Numbered from the stretch's first letter, positions 7,455 to 18,439 are shown. The stretch: 64,000 nucleotides of DNA from Piscinibacter sp. XHJ-5 (GCF_029855045.1 NZ_CP123228.1:2914001-2978000), one strand, 5' to 3'. Notes: a model not told the origin generated them from the sequence alone. Made by a program: numbers and translations.

Positions 7455-8510
7455 CTATTCGTAGCGCGCCTTGCGCAGTTCGTCGCTCAAGAGGCCCGCA
7501 GCCGCCACCACGATCAGGAACGCGCCCAACACCAGTTGGCCGGTGATGGCGGCTCCGTTCCAGATCCGGTCGAACGGGAAGGTGAAGGGGACCATCAGCA
7601 CGGCCAGGACGCTGGCCAGCAGGGGCCCCGCCTTTTCCACGGCGAAGAGATACAGCAGGTGAACACACGCGACTCGCATGCCGTTCAGCGCGAGCAGGAC
7701 ATAGTCGGTGGTGGTCAGCGTCTCGAGGCGGCCGACGGCATAGCCCAGCGTCACCAGCACGACGTAGGAGAGAAAGAAGACGAGCGCCAGTGTCTGCAGC
7801 CGCGAGACGACGCCGGAGAACGTTCCCTTGATTTCGTCGAGCGTCAGCGTCCACACGGCGAACGCGGCCCCGGCCAGCGCCGCGACGACACTTCCGCTGA
7901 TGTTGCTTCCTGCCTTGAGCGAGAACGTGCCGTCGATGTTGAGGATGAACACGCCGGCAAGCACCAGCATCAGCGCCAGGACGACGCCGACCTTTCCGGT
8001 CAGCTTGCCTCGGTACCAGAGAAAGACCGCGAGGAAGATGGGCGCGAGGTTCGTGAGCGTCATCGCCTCGGATGCCGAGATGTACTTCAGCGCCAGCACT
8101 GAAAGGACGAAGTTTCCGAGATTGGCTGCCACGAGCAGGGCAATCCTGCCGCTCGGCGGCTGCACCGGCTCTCGAGGAGCTGCCGACCGGTTGAACAGCC
8201 CGTAGACGACGGACGCAATGTAGAGGGAGGCGGCGGCGAATCCCAGCAGGTAGATGTTGGTCGTCAGGGTGCTCACCGACGAGCTGATCATGCCCAGGGA
8301 GGCATATGAAGCCGCCCAGATGACGGCGCATCCCAGCGCGGCACCGCTGCCGATCCAGTAATCCTTCCTGGGCTTTGCCGGTTCCGCCGGCGGCGGGCTG
8401 CGCACGTATTCGATGACCTTCGGCAGCTTCTCGATGATGAACGCCCCGATCGAGAACAGCGTCCAGATCGCAAGGATCCATTGAAGCGCGAGAGGAAGGG
8501 ACAGATCCAT
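7455..8510 (-). CDS. EamA/DMT family transporter
   Basis: This is a 351-residue protein with about ten transmembrane segments arranged as two EamA halves. The ATG at 8510 follows AGAGGAGCACC. A short polar stretch after the first helix (about 37-50, Pro/Lys-rich) is an added N-terminal element. SEAMTLTNLAPIFLAVFL is typical of the first EamA repeat. Family members export amino acids or other small metabolites; no feature here fixes the substrate. Confidence 0.85.
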   Translation of the reverse strand: MDLSLPLALQWILAIWTLFSIGAFIIEKLPKVIEYVRSPPPAEPAKPRKDYWIGSGAALGCAVIWAASYASLGMISSSVSTLTTNIYLLGFAAASLYIASVVYGLFNRSAAPREPVQPPSGRIALLVAANLGNFVLSVLALKYISASEAMTLTNLAPIFLAVFLWYRGKLTGKVGVVLALMLVLAGVFILNIDGTFSLKAGSNISGSVVAALAGAAFAVWTLTLDEIKGTFSGVVSRLQTLALVFFLSYVVLVTLGYAVGRLETLTTTDYVLLALNGMRVACVHLLYLFAVEKAGPLLASVLAVLMVPFTFPFDRIWNGAAITGQLVLGAFLIVVAAAGLLSDELRKARYE

Positions 8511-8592
8511 GAGGTGCTCCTCTGGCGTTCATCGGCCGGGGCCTGTCAATGCTATGGGAGGCCTCGCGCCGGTGCCTGGCAAGGCCCAGGCC

Positions 8593-9168
8593 CTAGCGGA
8601 GAAAGTAGTAGATCGAGCCGACGGCGGCCAACGCACAGGCGCCGACGAGGGCCCAGCGCTTCCACCTGCTGCGCGCAGCGAGCGGCAGCGGATGCAGCGA
8701 AACGGATCCATGTCGAATCGGCCGGCTGACTTCGTTCTGCGCCCAGACGCCGTGGAGCTGCTTGTTTTCAAGGCGCAGCATGGCAACACCGATGTGCCGC
8801 TCGATCGCTTCCCTCACGGGGCGATAGTAGAGCGTGATCGCGTCGCCCTGGATGTGGCCTTCGAAGTTGTAGCGACCCACCTGCGGCGCGTAGCCATAGC
8901 CGACGAGGTACTGGTGGCTGGCCCAGCGAATGCACACGTGGTCGTGGACCGGCTGCGGTGCGGGCGTGGGCGCAGCGGTGCCGACGGGGGGCGGCGGCGC
9001 TTGCGTGTGCCATTGCGCCGCCCACTCTCCGATCAGATCGCCTCGCCGACGCCAGAAGAGCGCATAGCTCCAGATGAGCTCCTTTTTCGCCTCAAGCCAA
9101 ATGCCGATGGGCAGCAGGAGCAGCGGAAGAAACGGCTTGACCAAGGACCATGCGTAGCCCGGATCCAT
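8593..9168 (-). CDS. Hypothetical protein with N- and C-terminal membrane segments
   Basis: The ATG at 9168 has a near-perfect ribosome binding site (GGGAGGACTCCG). The 191-residue protein has a hydrophobic helix at about residues 9-25, a Pro-rich linker around 56-70, a soluble beta-rich core, and a second hydrophobic helix at about 171-190 ending YYFLR. I recognise no domain. The arrangement would hold a central soluble domain between two anchors. It is a single gene between the DMT transporter and the low-oxygen block. Confidence 0.7.
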   Translation of the reverse strand: MDPGYAWSLVKPFLPLLLLPIGIWLEAKKELIWSYALFWRRRGDLIGEWAAQWHTQAPPPPVGTAAPTPAPQPVHDHVCIRWASHQYLVGYGYAPQVGRYNFEGHIQGDAITLYYRPVREAIERHIGVAMLRLENKQLHGVWAQNEVSRPIRHGSVSLHPLPLAARSRWKRWALVGACALAAVGSIYYFLR

Positions 9169-9337
9169 CGGAGTCCTCCCTCCACCAGCAGCAGTGCCGA
9201 GACCTCGGCAGGCCGAACCTGCCGCAGCGATCGGTGCGAGTCCTTGTCTTTGCGTCGCATGGGACGCGGCGTGGTGGGCGATCTTGCGCCTGTGCCGGGA
9301 TTTGCTCAAGCCCGGATCGGCTCCGCGCGTCCAGCGC

Positions 9338-10702
9338 TCAGAAGCCTCGGAAGTTCGCGATCTCCAGGTATTCCGGCAGCGAGCACTTCCACCCGAAGCG
9401 CTCCTCGATGCCCTGCCGCAGGGCATCCGCGGCTTGCGGCTCTCCATGCGTGACGTACACGTGCCGTGGCGGATGGGGAAGGGCGGAGATCCAGTCGAGC
9501 AGGCCGTCGCGGTCGGCGTGCGCGGACAGCCCGTCGAGGTTGACGACCTCGGCGCGCACCGGAATCCACTCGCCGTGGACCTTGACCTGCCGCGCCCCGC
9601 CCACCATCGCTGCGCCGCGCGTACCGGCGGCCTGGAAGCCGGCGAAGACGATGGCATGGCGCGCATCGGGTGCGTATGCCTTCAGGTGATGCACCACCCG
9701 ACCGCCCGTGGCCATGCCGCTGGCCGAAACAATGATGCTCGGCCAGCGCAGCCGGTTCAGCTCGCGTGACTGCTCCTCGCTGTTGACGATGGTGACCCCG
9801 TTGCACATGGCCTTGCAGTCTTCGATCGAGAGCCTGTGCTCGTTCGCATGCTTTCGAAAGAGGGCCGTCACGTCGGCGGCCATCGGGCTGTTCAGGAAGA
9901 CGGGCAGGTCGGGAATGCGGTGGACGGCCTTCAGCTGCTGGATCGCGTGCAGCAGCGTCTGCGCGCGCCCGACCGCGAAGGCGGGGACCACGACCACGCC
10001 GCCGCGCGATGCCGTGCGGCTCACCACATCGGCCAGCTTCGCCAGCGGGTCCTCGCGGCCGTGGGAGCGGTTGCCGTAGGTCGATTCGATCAGGACGCAG
10101 TCGGCGGCGTCGGGCGGCGAGGGCGGCTTCATCACCAGGTCGTCGCTGCGGCCCAGGTCGCCGGAAAACAGGATGGATCGCGAGCCGCAGCGCAGGTGCA
10201 CGCTGGCCGCGCCCAGGATGTGGCCCGCCCGATGGAAGCGCAGGGTGAATCCCGAGACCGGCTCGAAGTCGACGCCGGCTTCGCAGACGCGGAAGCGCTC
10301 CAGCGCGCGCATCGCGCTGTCCTGCGTGTACAGCGGCAGCGCAGGCGAATGCCTGGAAAAGCCGTGGCGGTTGGCGTAGCGCGCTTCCTCTTCCTGCAGA
10401 TGACCGGCATCGGGCAGCAGCAGATGGCACAGGTCGGCGGTCGCGGCGGTGGAGAACACCTTGCCGCGAAAGCCCAGCTCCACCAGCCGCGGGACGAAGC
10501 CGCTGTGGTCCAGGTGCGCATGGGTGAGCACCACCGCATCGATCGAGCTGGCCGGGATCGGCAGCGACGACCAGTTGCGCAGCCGCAGCTGCTTGAGGCC
10601 CTGGAACAACCCGCAGTCGACGAGCAGGCGCCGGCTGTCGTGCTCGACCAGGTACTTCGATCCGGTGACGGTGCCGGTCGCACCGAGAAAGCGCAGCTGC
10701 AT
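9338..10702 (-). CDS. MBL-fold beta-CASP RNase-like metallohydrolase
   Basis: The 454-residue protein starts MQLRFLGATGTVTGSKY and carries the metallo-beta-lactamase metal motif HAHLDHSG. It also has the beta-CASP features of the YSH1/RNA-specificity group, including GMATGGRVVHHL and the late histidine in GLSAHADRDGLLDW. Related bacterial enzymes are RNases or RNA-processing factors; the exact substrate here is unknown. It lies 6 bases after a universal stress protein gene, and the pair sits behind an FNR-type box, so induction at low oxygen is likely. Homologous stress-protein/MBL pairs occur in low-oxygen loci of Burkholderiales. Confidence 0.9.
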   Translation of the reverse strand: MQLRFLGATGTVTGSKYLVEHDSRRLLVDCGLFQGLKQLRLRNWSSLPIPASSIDAVVLTHAHLDHSGFVPRLVELGFRGKVFSTAATADLCHLLLPDAGHLQEEEARYANRHGFSRHSPALPLYTQDSAMRALERFRVCEAGVDFEPVSGFTLRFHRAGHILGAASVHLRCGSRSILFSGDLGRSDDLVMKPPSPPDAADCVLIESTYGNRSHGREDPLAKLADVVSRTASRGGVVVVPAFAVGRAQTLLHAIQQLKAVHRIPDLPVFLNSPMAADVTALFRKHANEHRLSIEDCKAMCNGVTIVNSEEQSRELNRLRWPSIIVSASGMATGGRVVHHLKAYAPDARHAIVFAGFQAAGTRGAAMVGGARQVKVHGEWIPVRAEVVNLDGLSAHADRDGLLDWISALPHPPRHVYVTHGEPQAADALRQGIEERFGWKCSLPEYLEIANFRGF

Positions 10703-10708
10703 GGTCGC

Positions 10709-11152
10709 TCAGCTGGCCGGCGGGACGAGCATCACCGGGACCGGACTGTGGCGCGAGACACGCTCGGCCACGCTGCCCAGCACGGCGCGCCGCACGCCGC
10801 TGCGGCCGTGCGTGCCGAGCACGATGAGCTCGCAACCCGTCTTGTGCGCCGTCTCGAGGATGCTGTCGGGCACCGACTCGACGGCAAGGCAGGCGATCGA
10901 CTCGGTCTGGACGTCCGCCGCATGCGCGAGCTGCTCGGCGTGGCTCAGCAGCTCCTCGCCGGCCTTGCGCCGCCGCGCTTCGAGCTGCTCGATCGGCTCG
11001 CTCGCGGCGAGCTGCCGCACGGTGGGAAAGTCGTCGATGACGTGCAGCAGCACCAGCGTCACGTCGTTGCGTGCCGCCAGGCGCACCGCTTCGCGCAGGC
11101 CTCGCTCGGACGTCTCGCTGCCGTCGAGCGGGACGAGGATGCGTGGGTACAT
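10709..11152 (-). CDS. Universal stress protein, single UspA domain
   Basis: The 147-residue protein starts MYPRILVPLDGSETS and ends with the ATP-binding loop pattern G-T-H-G-R-S-G followed by GSVAERVSRHSPVPV. This is the G-2X-G-9X-G(S/T) motif of ATP-binding Usp proteins. It is the first gene of a two-gene unit with the beta-CASP hydrolase. An FNR-like box (TTGAT-N4-CTCAA) is centred about 61 bases upstream of the start codon, which fits a class II activation geometry with a short leader. Confidence 0.92.
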   Translation of the reverse strand: MYPRILVPLDGSETSERGLREAVRLAARNDVTLVLLHVIDDFPTVRQLAASEPIEQLEARRRKAGEELLSHAEQLAHAADVQTESIACLAVESVPDSILETAHKTGCELIVLGTHGRSGVRRAVLGSVAERVSRHSPVPVMLVPPAS

Positions 11153-11206
11153 GGCAAGATCCCATGGAGTGAGGATTCATTCTTCGGCGGCGGCCACGTC
11201 GCCGGC

Positions 11207-11220
11207 TTGATCCACCTCAA
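11207..11220. promoter_or_regulatory. Predicted FNR/CRP-type box upstream of the Usp-MBL operon
   Basis: The sequence TTGATCCACCTCAA matches the FNR consensus TTGAT-N4-ATCAA at 9 of the 10 defined bases. A minus-strand AAGAAT that could serve as a -10 element lies at about the right distance downstream. It should control transcription leftwards into the universal stress protein gene at 11152. The acting factor could be the Crp/FNR protein encoded at 14680 or a true FNR elsewhere in the genome. Confidence 0.65.
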
Positions 11221-11257
11221 CAGGGGACGTCGGGTGACGACCGCGGGCTGCGGCCGA

Positions 11258-13942
11258 TCAAGAGGCGGCGGCTTTCTGCGGCGCAATGGCCAGCTCCAGC
11301 ACGTAGTGCACCGACGCGCCATCCGAATGCGTCGGATCGGCGTGCAGGCCATGCGCCCGCGCGAGCTCGCGCATCGCCTCGTTCTCGCGCAGCACTTCAC
11401 CGACCATGCGCTGCGTGCCGCTCGCCTTCAGGTAGCGGATCATCTTGTCGAGCAGCAGATGCCCGATGCCTTGTCCCTTCATGTCGGAGCGCACGATGAT
11501 GGCGAACTCCGCCTCCACGTTGTCGGGGTCGGCAATGGCGCGCACCACGCCCACCGTGTCGCTCGTCCCGTCGCCGTCCACCAGCAATGCCACGAACGCC
11601 ATCTCGCGTGCATAGTCGATCTGCACCAGCCGGGCCAGCTCGGTGCGCGGCAGCTCGCGCCGGTTGCTGAAGAAGCGCAGCCGGATGTCCTCGGGCGCGA
11701 GCTGCCTGATGAAGGCCAAATGCTGGGCCTCGTCCTCGGGACGGATGGGGCGAAGGACCAGGGTGCGCTCGCGCCACGCGAGCGTCTCGCTCAGCTCGGC
11801 GGGGTAGGGCAGGATCGCGAAGCGCTGCGCACCGGCGCAGGGGCTCGGGCTCACGCGCAGGCGTGCGTCCAGCGCCATGACGCCGTCGTGGTCGGCCCAC
11901 AGCGGATTGATGTCGAGCTCGGCCAGCTGCGGCAGGTCGGCGAGCATCTGCGATACCGCGACCAGCACGTCGTGGATCGCATCGACCCGGGCCGGCGGAT
12001 GATCGCGATAGCCGGCCAGCAGCTTTGCGATCCGCGTGCGCGAGACCAGCTCGGCGGCCAGCGCCCGGTTCAGCGGCGGCAGCGCCACGGCGCGATCGGC
12101 GATCACCTCCACCGCGGTGCCGCCCTGGCCGAACATCAGCACCGGCCCGAACACCGCATCGATGCTCGCGCCGACGATCAGCTCCTGGGCCAGCGGGCGA
12201 TCCGCCATCGGCTGCACGCTGAAGCCGGCGATGCGTGCCTGCGGACGCAGCTCGCGCACCCGCGCCAGCATGTCGTCGGCGGCCTGGCGCAACGCGCCGT
12301 CATCGCGCAGGTTCAGCCGGACACCGCCCACGTCGGACTTGTGGCTGATGTCGCGGGAGAGGATCTTCAGCGCGACCGGATAGCCGACCGCTTGCGCCGC
12401 CTCGACCGCCGCGTCGGCGCTCGGCCGTGTGGCGAGCGTGCGCACGACGGGAATGCCGTAAGCCTGCAGGACCTGCTTGGCCTCGACCTCGTCGAGCATC
12501 TCGCGCCCTTCGGCGAGCGCCTTGTCGATGACGGCGCGCGCAGCCGCGGCATCCGGCGGGCCGTGCTCGCTGCTCGTCGGCGCCTCCAGCAGCTGCGCCT
12601 GGTTGCGGCGGTAGGTGAGCAGCATGCCGAAGGCCTGCACGGCCTCCTCGGGCGTGGCGTAGTCGGCCACGCCGGCGTCCCGGAAGATGCGCCGCGCGTC
12701 GGCGACGGCGCTGTCGCCCAGCCAGCAGGCCATCACGCGGCCGGGCGCCTGGCGCGCGATCGGGGCGCAGGCGCGCGCGATGTCGTCGCTGCGCACGATC
12801 GCCGTGGGTGCGTGCAGGAACAGCACGGCGCCGCTGTCGCGATCTGCGAGCAGGGCTTGCAGGGTCTCGGCGTAGCGCGGCACCGGGGCGTCGCCGATGA
12901 TGTCGATGGGGTTGGCGTGCGACCAGGTCGGTGGCAGCACGGCATCCAGCCGCTCGCGGGTCGCGCGGCCGAGCTCCGCGAGCGCGATGCCGGCCCGCGC
13001 GGCGGCATCGGCCGCCATGACGCCGGCGCCGCCGCCGTTGGTCATCAGCGTCAGGGCCTCGTCGCGGTTGGCGCCGAAGCGCGCCAGCGTGGCGGCGGCG
13101 GTGAAGAGCTGCTGCAGCGTGTCCACCCGCAGCATGCCGGCGCGGCGGATGGCCGCGTCGAACACCACGTCGGATCCGGCCAGCGCGCCGGTGTGCGACG
13201 CGGCGGCCTTCACGCCCTGGCCGGCGCGGCCGGCCTTCACGACGATGACCGGCTTGTTGCGCGCGGCCGCGCGCGCCGCCGACATGAACTTGCGCGGCGC
13301 CTCGATGGACTCGATGTAGAGCAGGATGGAGCGGGTGCGCGGCTCGCTCGCCAGGTGATCCAGCAGGTCGCCGAAGTCGACGTCGGCGCGCTCGCCGAGC
13401 GACACCATGTGCGAGAAGCCGATGCGCCGCGACTTGGCCCAGTCGAGCACCGCCGTGACCAGCGCCCCCGACTGGGAGACGAAGGCGATTTCACCGGCAA
13501 GGGCGTCCGTGTGGGCAAAGCTCGCGTTGAGTCCGAGGTGCGGCGTCAGCAGTCCGAGGCAGTTGGGGCCGAGCACGCGCAGCAGATGCGGTCGCGCGGC
13601 GGCCAGCGTCGCCTGCTTCTGCGCGGCGCTCAGGCCGGCCGTCATCACGATGGCCGCCCGCGTGCCGAGGCTGCCCAGCTGCGTGACCAGCTGCGGCACC
13701 GTGTCCGGCGGCGTGCACAGCACCGCCAGGTCGGGCGCTTCGGGAAGGTCGGCGACGCGCTCGAACACGGCCTCGCCGTCGAGCGTGCGGTGCCTGGGGT
13801 TCACCGCCCGGATCGGGCCGGCGAAGTGCCCGGCGCGCAGGTTGCGCCACACGGTGGCACCCACGCTGCCGGGGCGATCGGATGCACCGATGACCGCGAC
13901 CGACTTCGGCTCGAGCAACTGCTCGAGATGGCGGATGCTCAT
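11258..13942 (-). CDS. NDP-forming acyl-CoA synthetase fused to GNAT acetyltransferase (Pat/PatZ-type)
   Basis: The 894-residue protein has the PatZ architecture: CoA-binding domain at about 1-135 (SVAVIGASDRPGSVG), succinyl-CoA ligase-like domain at about 150-300, ATP-grasp domain at about 480-700, and a C-terminal GNAT domain from about 735 with the acetyl-CoA loop MKGQGIGHLLL. In enterobacteria PatZ acetylates and inactivates acetyl-CoA synthetase. The ligase half is usually catalytically degenerate and senses acetyl-CoA. The start ATG overlaps the stop of the OTCase-like gene, so both should share the FNR-box promoter at 14517. Confidence 0.93.
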   Translation of the reverse strand: MSIRHLEQLLEPKSVAVIGASDRPGSVGATVWRNLRAGHFAGPIRAVNPRHRTLDGEAVFERVADLPEAPDLAVLCTPPDTVPQLVTQLGSLGTRAAIVMTAGLSAAQKQATLAAARPHLLRVLGPNCLGLLTPHLGLNASFAHTDALAGEIAFVSQSGALVTAVLDWAKSRRIGFSHMVSLGERADVDFGDLLDHLASEPRTRSILLYIESIEAPRKFMSAARAAARNKPVIVVKAGRAGQGVKAAASHTGALAGSDVVFDAAIRRAGMLRVDTLQQLFTAAATLARFGANRDEALTLMTNGGGAGVMAADAAARAGIALAELGRATRERLDAVLPPTWSHANPIDIIGDAPVPRYAETLQALLADRDSGAVLFLHAPTAIVRSDDIARACAPIARQAPGRVMACWLGDSAVADARRIFRDAGVADYATPEEAVQAFGMLLTYRRNQAQLLEAPTSSEHGPPDAAAARAVIDKALAEGREMLDEVEAKQVLQAYGIPVVRTLATRPSADAAVEAAQAVGYPVALKILSRDISHKSDVGGVRLNLRDDGALRQAADDMLARVRELRPQARIAGFSVQPMADRPLAQELIVGASIDAVFGPVLMFGQGGTAVEVIADRAVALPPLNRALAAELVSRTRIAKLLAGYRDHPPARVDAIHDVLVAVSQMLADLPQLAELDINPLWADHDGVMALDARLRVSPSPCAGAQRFAILPYPAELSETLAWRERTLVLRPIRPEDEAQHLAFIRQLAPEDIRLRFFSNRRELPRTELARLVQIDYAREMAFVALLVDGDGTSDTVGVVRAIADPDNVEAEFAIIVRSDMKGQGIGHLLLDKMIRYLKASGTQRMVGEVLRENEAMRELARAHGLHADPTHSDGASVHYVLELAIAPQKAAAS

Positions 13943-14445
13943 GCCAGCGTGCTCAGCAGGAAGGCCTGAAGGACGAAACGCCGGTTGTCGTCGGCCCGCA
14001 GGCCGCCCTCGAGTTGCTCGGCCAACCTTGCTGTCGGGTGGCCGGCGGTGGCGATGCCGCCGTAGACCGGCACGCCGGCGGCTTCGCCCATGCGCGTGAC
14101 CAGAGCAGGCGGCATGCCTTGGCACTCGACCGCGTCGTACAGGCGCCCCAGCATGCGGGCGGTATGCGCCACTTCGTGCGCCGTGCTGGCCTCCGACAAG
14201 CTCGGCCGGATGTGCGACACGTGGGCGCCCAGCTCGGCGGCGGCGCGCTGGAACAGCACCGCGTCGGCGGCGTCCGCCGTCTCGCACAGCAAGCCCAGGT
14301 TCTTCCCCTTGAGCAGCGGCTGGGTGGTGCCGGACTGCGCCGCACGCTGAAGCGCCCGTGCCTGGGCGAGCAGCGCCGCGCCCGCCTCAGGGGGCGACAT
14401 GGGGTCGAAGGCCGGGTGGCCTTGGGTTTGCAGGGTCGGCATCAT
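13939..14445 (-). CDS. OTCase N-terminal-domain-like protein lacking the carbamoyl-phosphate motif
   Basis: The protein is about 168 residues, half the length of ornithine carbamoyltransferase. It resembles the OTCase N-terminal domain: LLKGKNLGLLCET matches the strand before the carbamoyl-phosphate loop, and HPTARLAEQL resembles the later HPxQxLxDL motif. The phosphate-binding STRT signature is replaced (TADAAD), so transferase activity is not expected. It may be a ligand-binding or regulatory pseudoenzyme for the downstream PatZ-type protein, with which it overlaps by four bases. The start is either ATG 14445 or ATG 14442; a GTG at 14466 is also possible. Confidence 0.75.
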   Translation of the reverse strand: MMPTLQTQGHPAFDPMSPPEAGAALLAQARALQRAAQSGTTQPLLKGKNLGLLCETADAADAVLFQRAAAELGAHVSHIRPSLSEASTAHEVAHTARMLGRLYDAVECQGMPPALVTRMGEAAGVPVYGGIATAGHPTARLAEQLEGGLRADDNRRFVLQAFLLSTLA

Positions 14446-14516
14446 GGAGCTTGGGCCTTCGCGCACGGACTGCCGGGCACGGTTCGGAAAGACTAGCGGC
14501 GCGTCGTGCGCGGACC

Positions 14517-14530
14517 TTGATGCCCATCAA
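14517..14530. promoter_or_regulatory. Perfect FNR box (TTGATGCCCATCAA)
   Basis: This is an exact match to TTGAT-N4-ATCAA, with the ten defined bases symmetrical. It lies about 78 bases (centre to ATG) upstream of the OTCase-like/PatZ operon on the minus strand and about 150 bases upstream of the divergent Crp/FNR gene. The first geometry suits direct activation of the minus-strand operon. The second would allow autoregulation from a more distant position. Confidence 0.8.
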
Positions 14531-14679
14531 CCCCTGTGCCGGCCGCTTGTGCTGATACGCCCCGGACACGGAGCATTCACGCAGCGTTACGCAGCGACGC
14601 GGACCGTTGGCATGGCGTTGGCGGTCGCTTCCTAGCATGGACCCCATCGAACGCAGCGCAGTCCCCCGAGGAGTCCCAG

Positions 14680-15471
14680 ATGTTCAGCAACGCCCACCCG
14701 ACCGCCATCCCGACGCTCGTGCATCGTGGACCGCCGGCTCCAGCCACGCCGCGCGTCCATGGCGATGTCGCGGCGAACCAGCGCGCCAGCCAGCACATCG
14801 CGGACACGCTGAAGCTGCTCCACGACACGCTGGCGCCGCAGCGTCGCGTGGTCCATGCCGGTGACGTCGTCTACCAGGCGGGCGAGCGCTTCGGCAATCT
14901 CTACATCCTCAATTCCGGCTTCTTCAAGATCGTCAACCTGTCGCCCGACGGGCGCGAGCAGGTCGTGGGCCTCAAGTTCCGCGGCGACTGGCTGGGCTTC
15001 GACGGCATCGCCCATCAGCAGTACTCGTGCGATGCGGTGGCGATGGACACCGGCGAAGTCTGGGTCATCCGCTACGACGCGCTGCTGGCGGCGTGCGCCG
15101 CGCGGCCTGCGCTGCTGACGGTGCTGCACGAGGCGATGAGCCGCGAGATCGCACGCGACCGCGACTCGCTGATGTCGGTGTGCACGCTGCCGGCGGATGC
15201 CCGGGTCGCCGACTTCCTGCGCTACTGGGCGGACTCGCTCGCCAAGCGCGGCATGCGCACCGACCAGATCACCTTGCGCATGACCCGCGCGGAAATCGGC
15301 AACTACCTCGGCATGACGCTGGAGACGGTGAGCCGCGCGCTGTCCAAGCTGGCGCGCGACAAGGTCATCGCGTTCGCCGAGAAGGGCCGGCGCGACGTGC
15401 AGATCCCCGACGTGGGCGCGTTGTCGACCTTCGTCCAGCGCTGCCTGGCGCCCGCACCGACGCTGCAGTGA
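14680..15471 (+). CDS. Crp/FNR family transcriptional regulator without an N-terminal Fe-S cysteine cluster
   Basis: The 263-residue protein starts at ATG 14680 behind CGAGGAGTCCC. It contains a cyclic-nucleotide-type sensory barrel (about 55-165), a dimer helix, and an HTH with the recognition region GNYLGMTLETVSRALSK, which has the E-x-x-S-R pattern expected for TTGAT half-sites. FNR's four iron-sulfur cysteines are absent: no Cys occurs in the first 100 or so residues. Oxygen is therefore probably not sensed by a [4Fe-4S] cluster. It may be a Dnr- or FixK-like regulator. Its position inside a set of genes with FNR boxes makes it a good candidate for their activator. Confidence 0.92.
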   Translation: MFSNAHPTAIPTLVHRGPPAPATPRVHGDVAANQRASQHIADTLKLLHDTLAPQRRVVHAGDVVYQAGERFGNLYILNSGFFKIVNLSPDGREQVVGLKFRGDWLGFDGIAHQQYSCDAVAMDTGEVWVIRYDALLAACAARPALLTVLHEAMSREIARDRDSLMSVCTLPADARVADFLRYWADSLAKRGMRTDQITLRMTRAEIGNYLGMTLETVSRALSKLARDKVIAFAEKGRRDVQIPDVGALSTFVQRCLAPAPTLQ

Positions 15472-15482
15472 GATGCAGTCTT

Positions 15483-15505
15483 CCTCTCCCGCCCTGCGGG
15501 AGAGG
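15483..15505. terminator. Palindromic repeat acting as bidirectional terminator
   Basis: CCTCTCCCGC, loop CCT, GCGGGAGAGG forms a perfect 10-bp stem between the convergent ends of the Crp/FNR gene (stop 15471) and the hybrid kinase gene (stop 15521). It belongs to the same family as the repeats at 20080, 37246, 45390, 50754 and 51791. It lacks a T-tract, so termination would rely on Rho or stem stability. Confidence 0.6.
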
Positions 15506-15520
15506 GACCGGCCAAGCGCC

Positions 15521-17599
<2,079 letters not shown>

Positions 17600-17603
17600 G
17601 GGC

Positions 17604-18338
17604 TCAGCGCGAGGTGACCGGGGGCACGAGGATGTAGCCGGCGCCGCGAACCGACTTGATGATCTGCGGATCCTCCGCATCGGCCTCGAGCTTCTTGCGC
17701 AGCCGTCCCACCTGCACGTCGATCGTGCGATCGAAGGGTCCGGCTTCACGCCCGCGGGTATGCTCGAGCAGGAAGTCGCGCGACAGCACGCGGCCCGCAT
17801 GCTGCGCGAAGGCGCACAGCAGGTCGAACTCGCCGGTGGTGAGCGCAACCTCGTTGCCCTGCGGGCTGGTGAGGCGGCGCGCCGCGGTGTCGAGCTCCCA
17901 GCCGGCAAAGCGCAGCTTGTCCCGTGAGGGCGCGGCAGCCGCAGCGCCCTGCGCGGGCGCCTCGCCAGGCATCAGCCGCCGAAGCACGGCCTTGATGCGC
18001 GCCAGCAGCTCGCGAAGGTCGAACGGCTTGGTGACGTAGTCGTCCGCGCCGACCTCCAGGCCCACCACCTTGTCGACCGAGTCGCCGCGGCCGGTGACGA
18101 TCACCAGTCCGCACCGCCAGTGTTCGCGCAGCTGGCGGGCGAGGGAGAAGCCGTCTTCACCAGGGAGCCCGAGGTCCAGCAGCACCAGCGCCGGCGGGTC
18201 GGCGGCCATCAGCTGCATCAGGGCGCGTCCGCTGTGCAGCTGCGTGACGCGGTAGCCGTGGCTTTGCAGGTAGTTGGCCAGCAGCAGGGTGATGTCGACC
18301 TCGTCGTCGAGTACGGCGATATGGGGGGCGGAGTTCAC
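17604..18338 (-). CDS. OmpR/PhoB-type response regulator
   Basis: The 244-residue protein has a receiver domain (IAVLDDEVD at the start, phosphoacceptor Asp in LVLLDLGLPGEDG, YVTKPF lysine loop) and a C-terminal winged helix ending in the typical KSVRGAGYILVP. The start is taken as GTG 18338 (VNSAPHIAVLDD), because the codons before it have poor coding character, though the ribosome binding site is weak. It is cotranscribed with the hybrid kinase that follows, which has its own receiver domain, so phosphotransfer may be direct or branched. Confidence 0.9.
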   Translation of the reverse strand: MNSAPHIAVLDDEVDITLLLANYLQSHGYRVTQLHSGRALMQLMAADPPALVLLDLGLPGEDGFSLARQLREHWRCGLVIVTGRGDSVDKVVGLEVGADDYVTKPFDLRELLARIKAVLRRLMPGEAPAQGAAAAAPSRDKLRFAGWELDTAARRLTSPQGNEVALTTGEFDLLCAFAQHAGRVLSRDFLLEHTRGREAGPFDRTIDVQVGRLRKKLEADAEDPQIIKSVRGAGYILVPPVTSR

Positions 18339-18439
18339 TGAGACAGGCGGCTGATCAGGAGGGCCGCGCACGAGGGACGGCGCCAAAAAGGTTATCAGCT
18401 TTGCCCGGTCACCCGCGTGTTCGGGTTTACACCGAGCGC

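Noticed and set aside
9836..13969. Plus-strand open frame of 1377 codons
   Set aside because: It lies antisense to the beta-CASP, Usp and PatZ-type genes, is rich in His/Gln/Arg with no recognisable domain, and is an expected shadow in GC-rich DNA.
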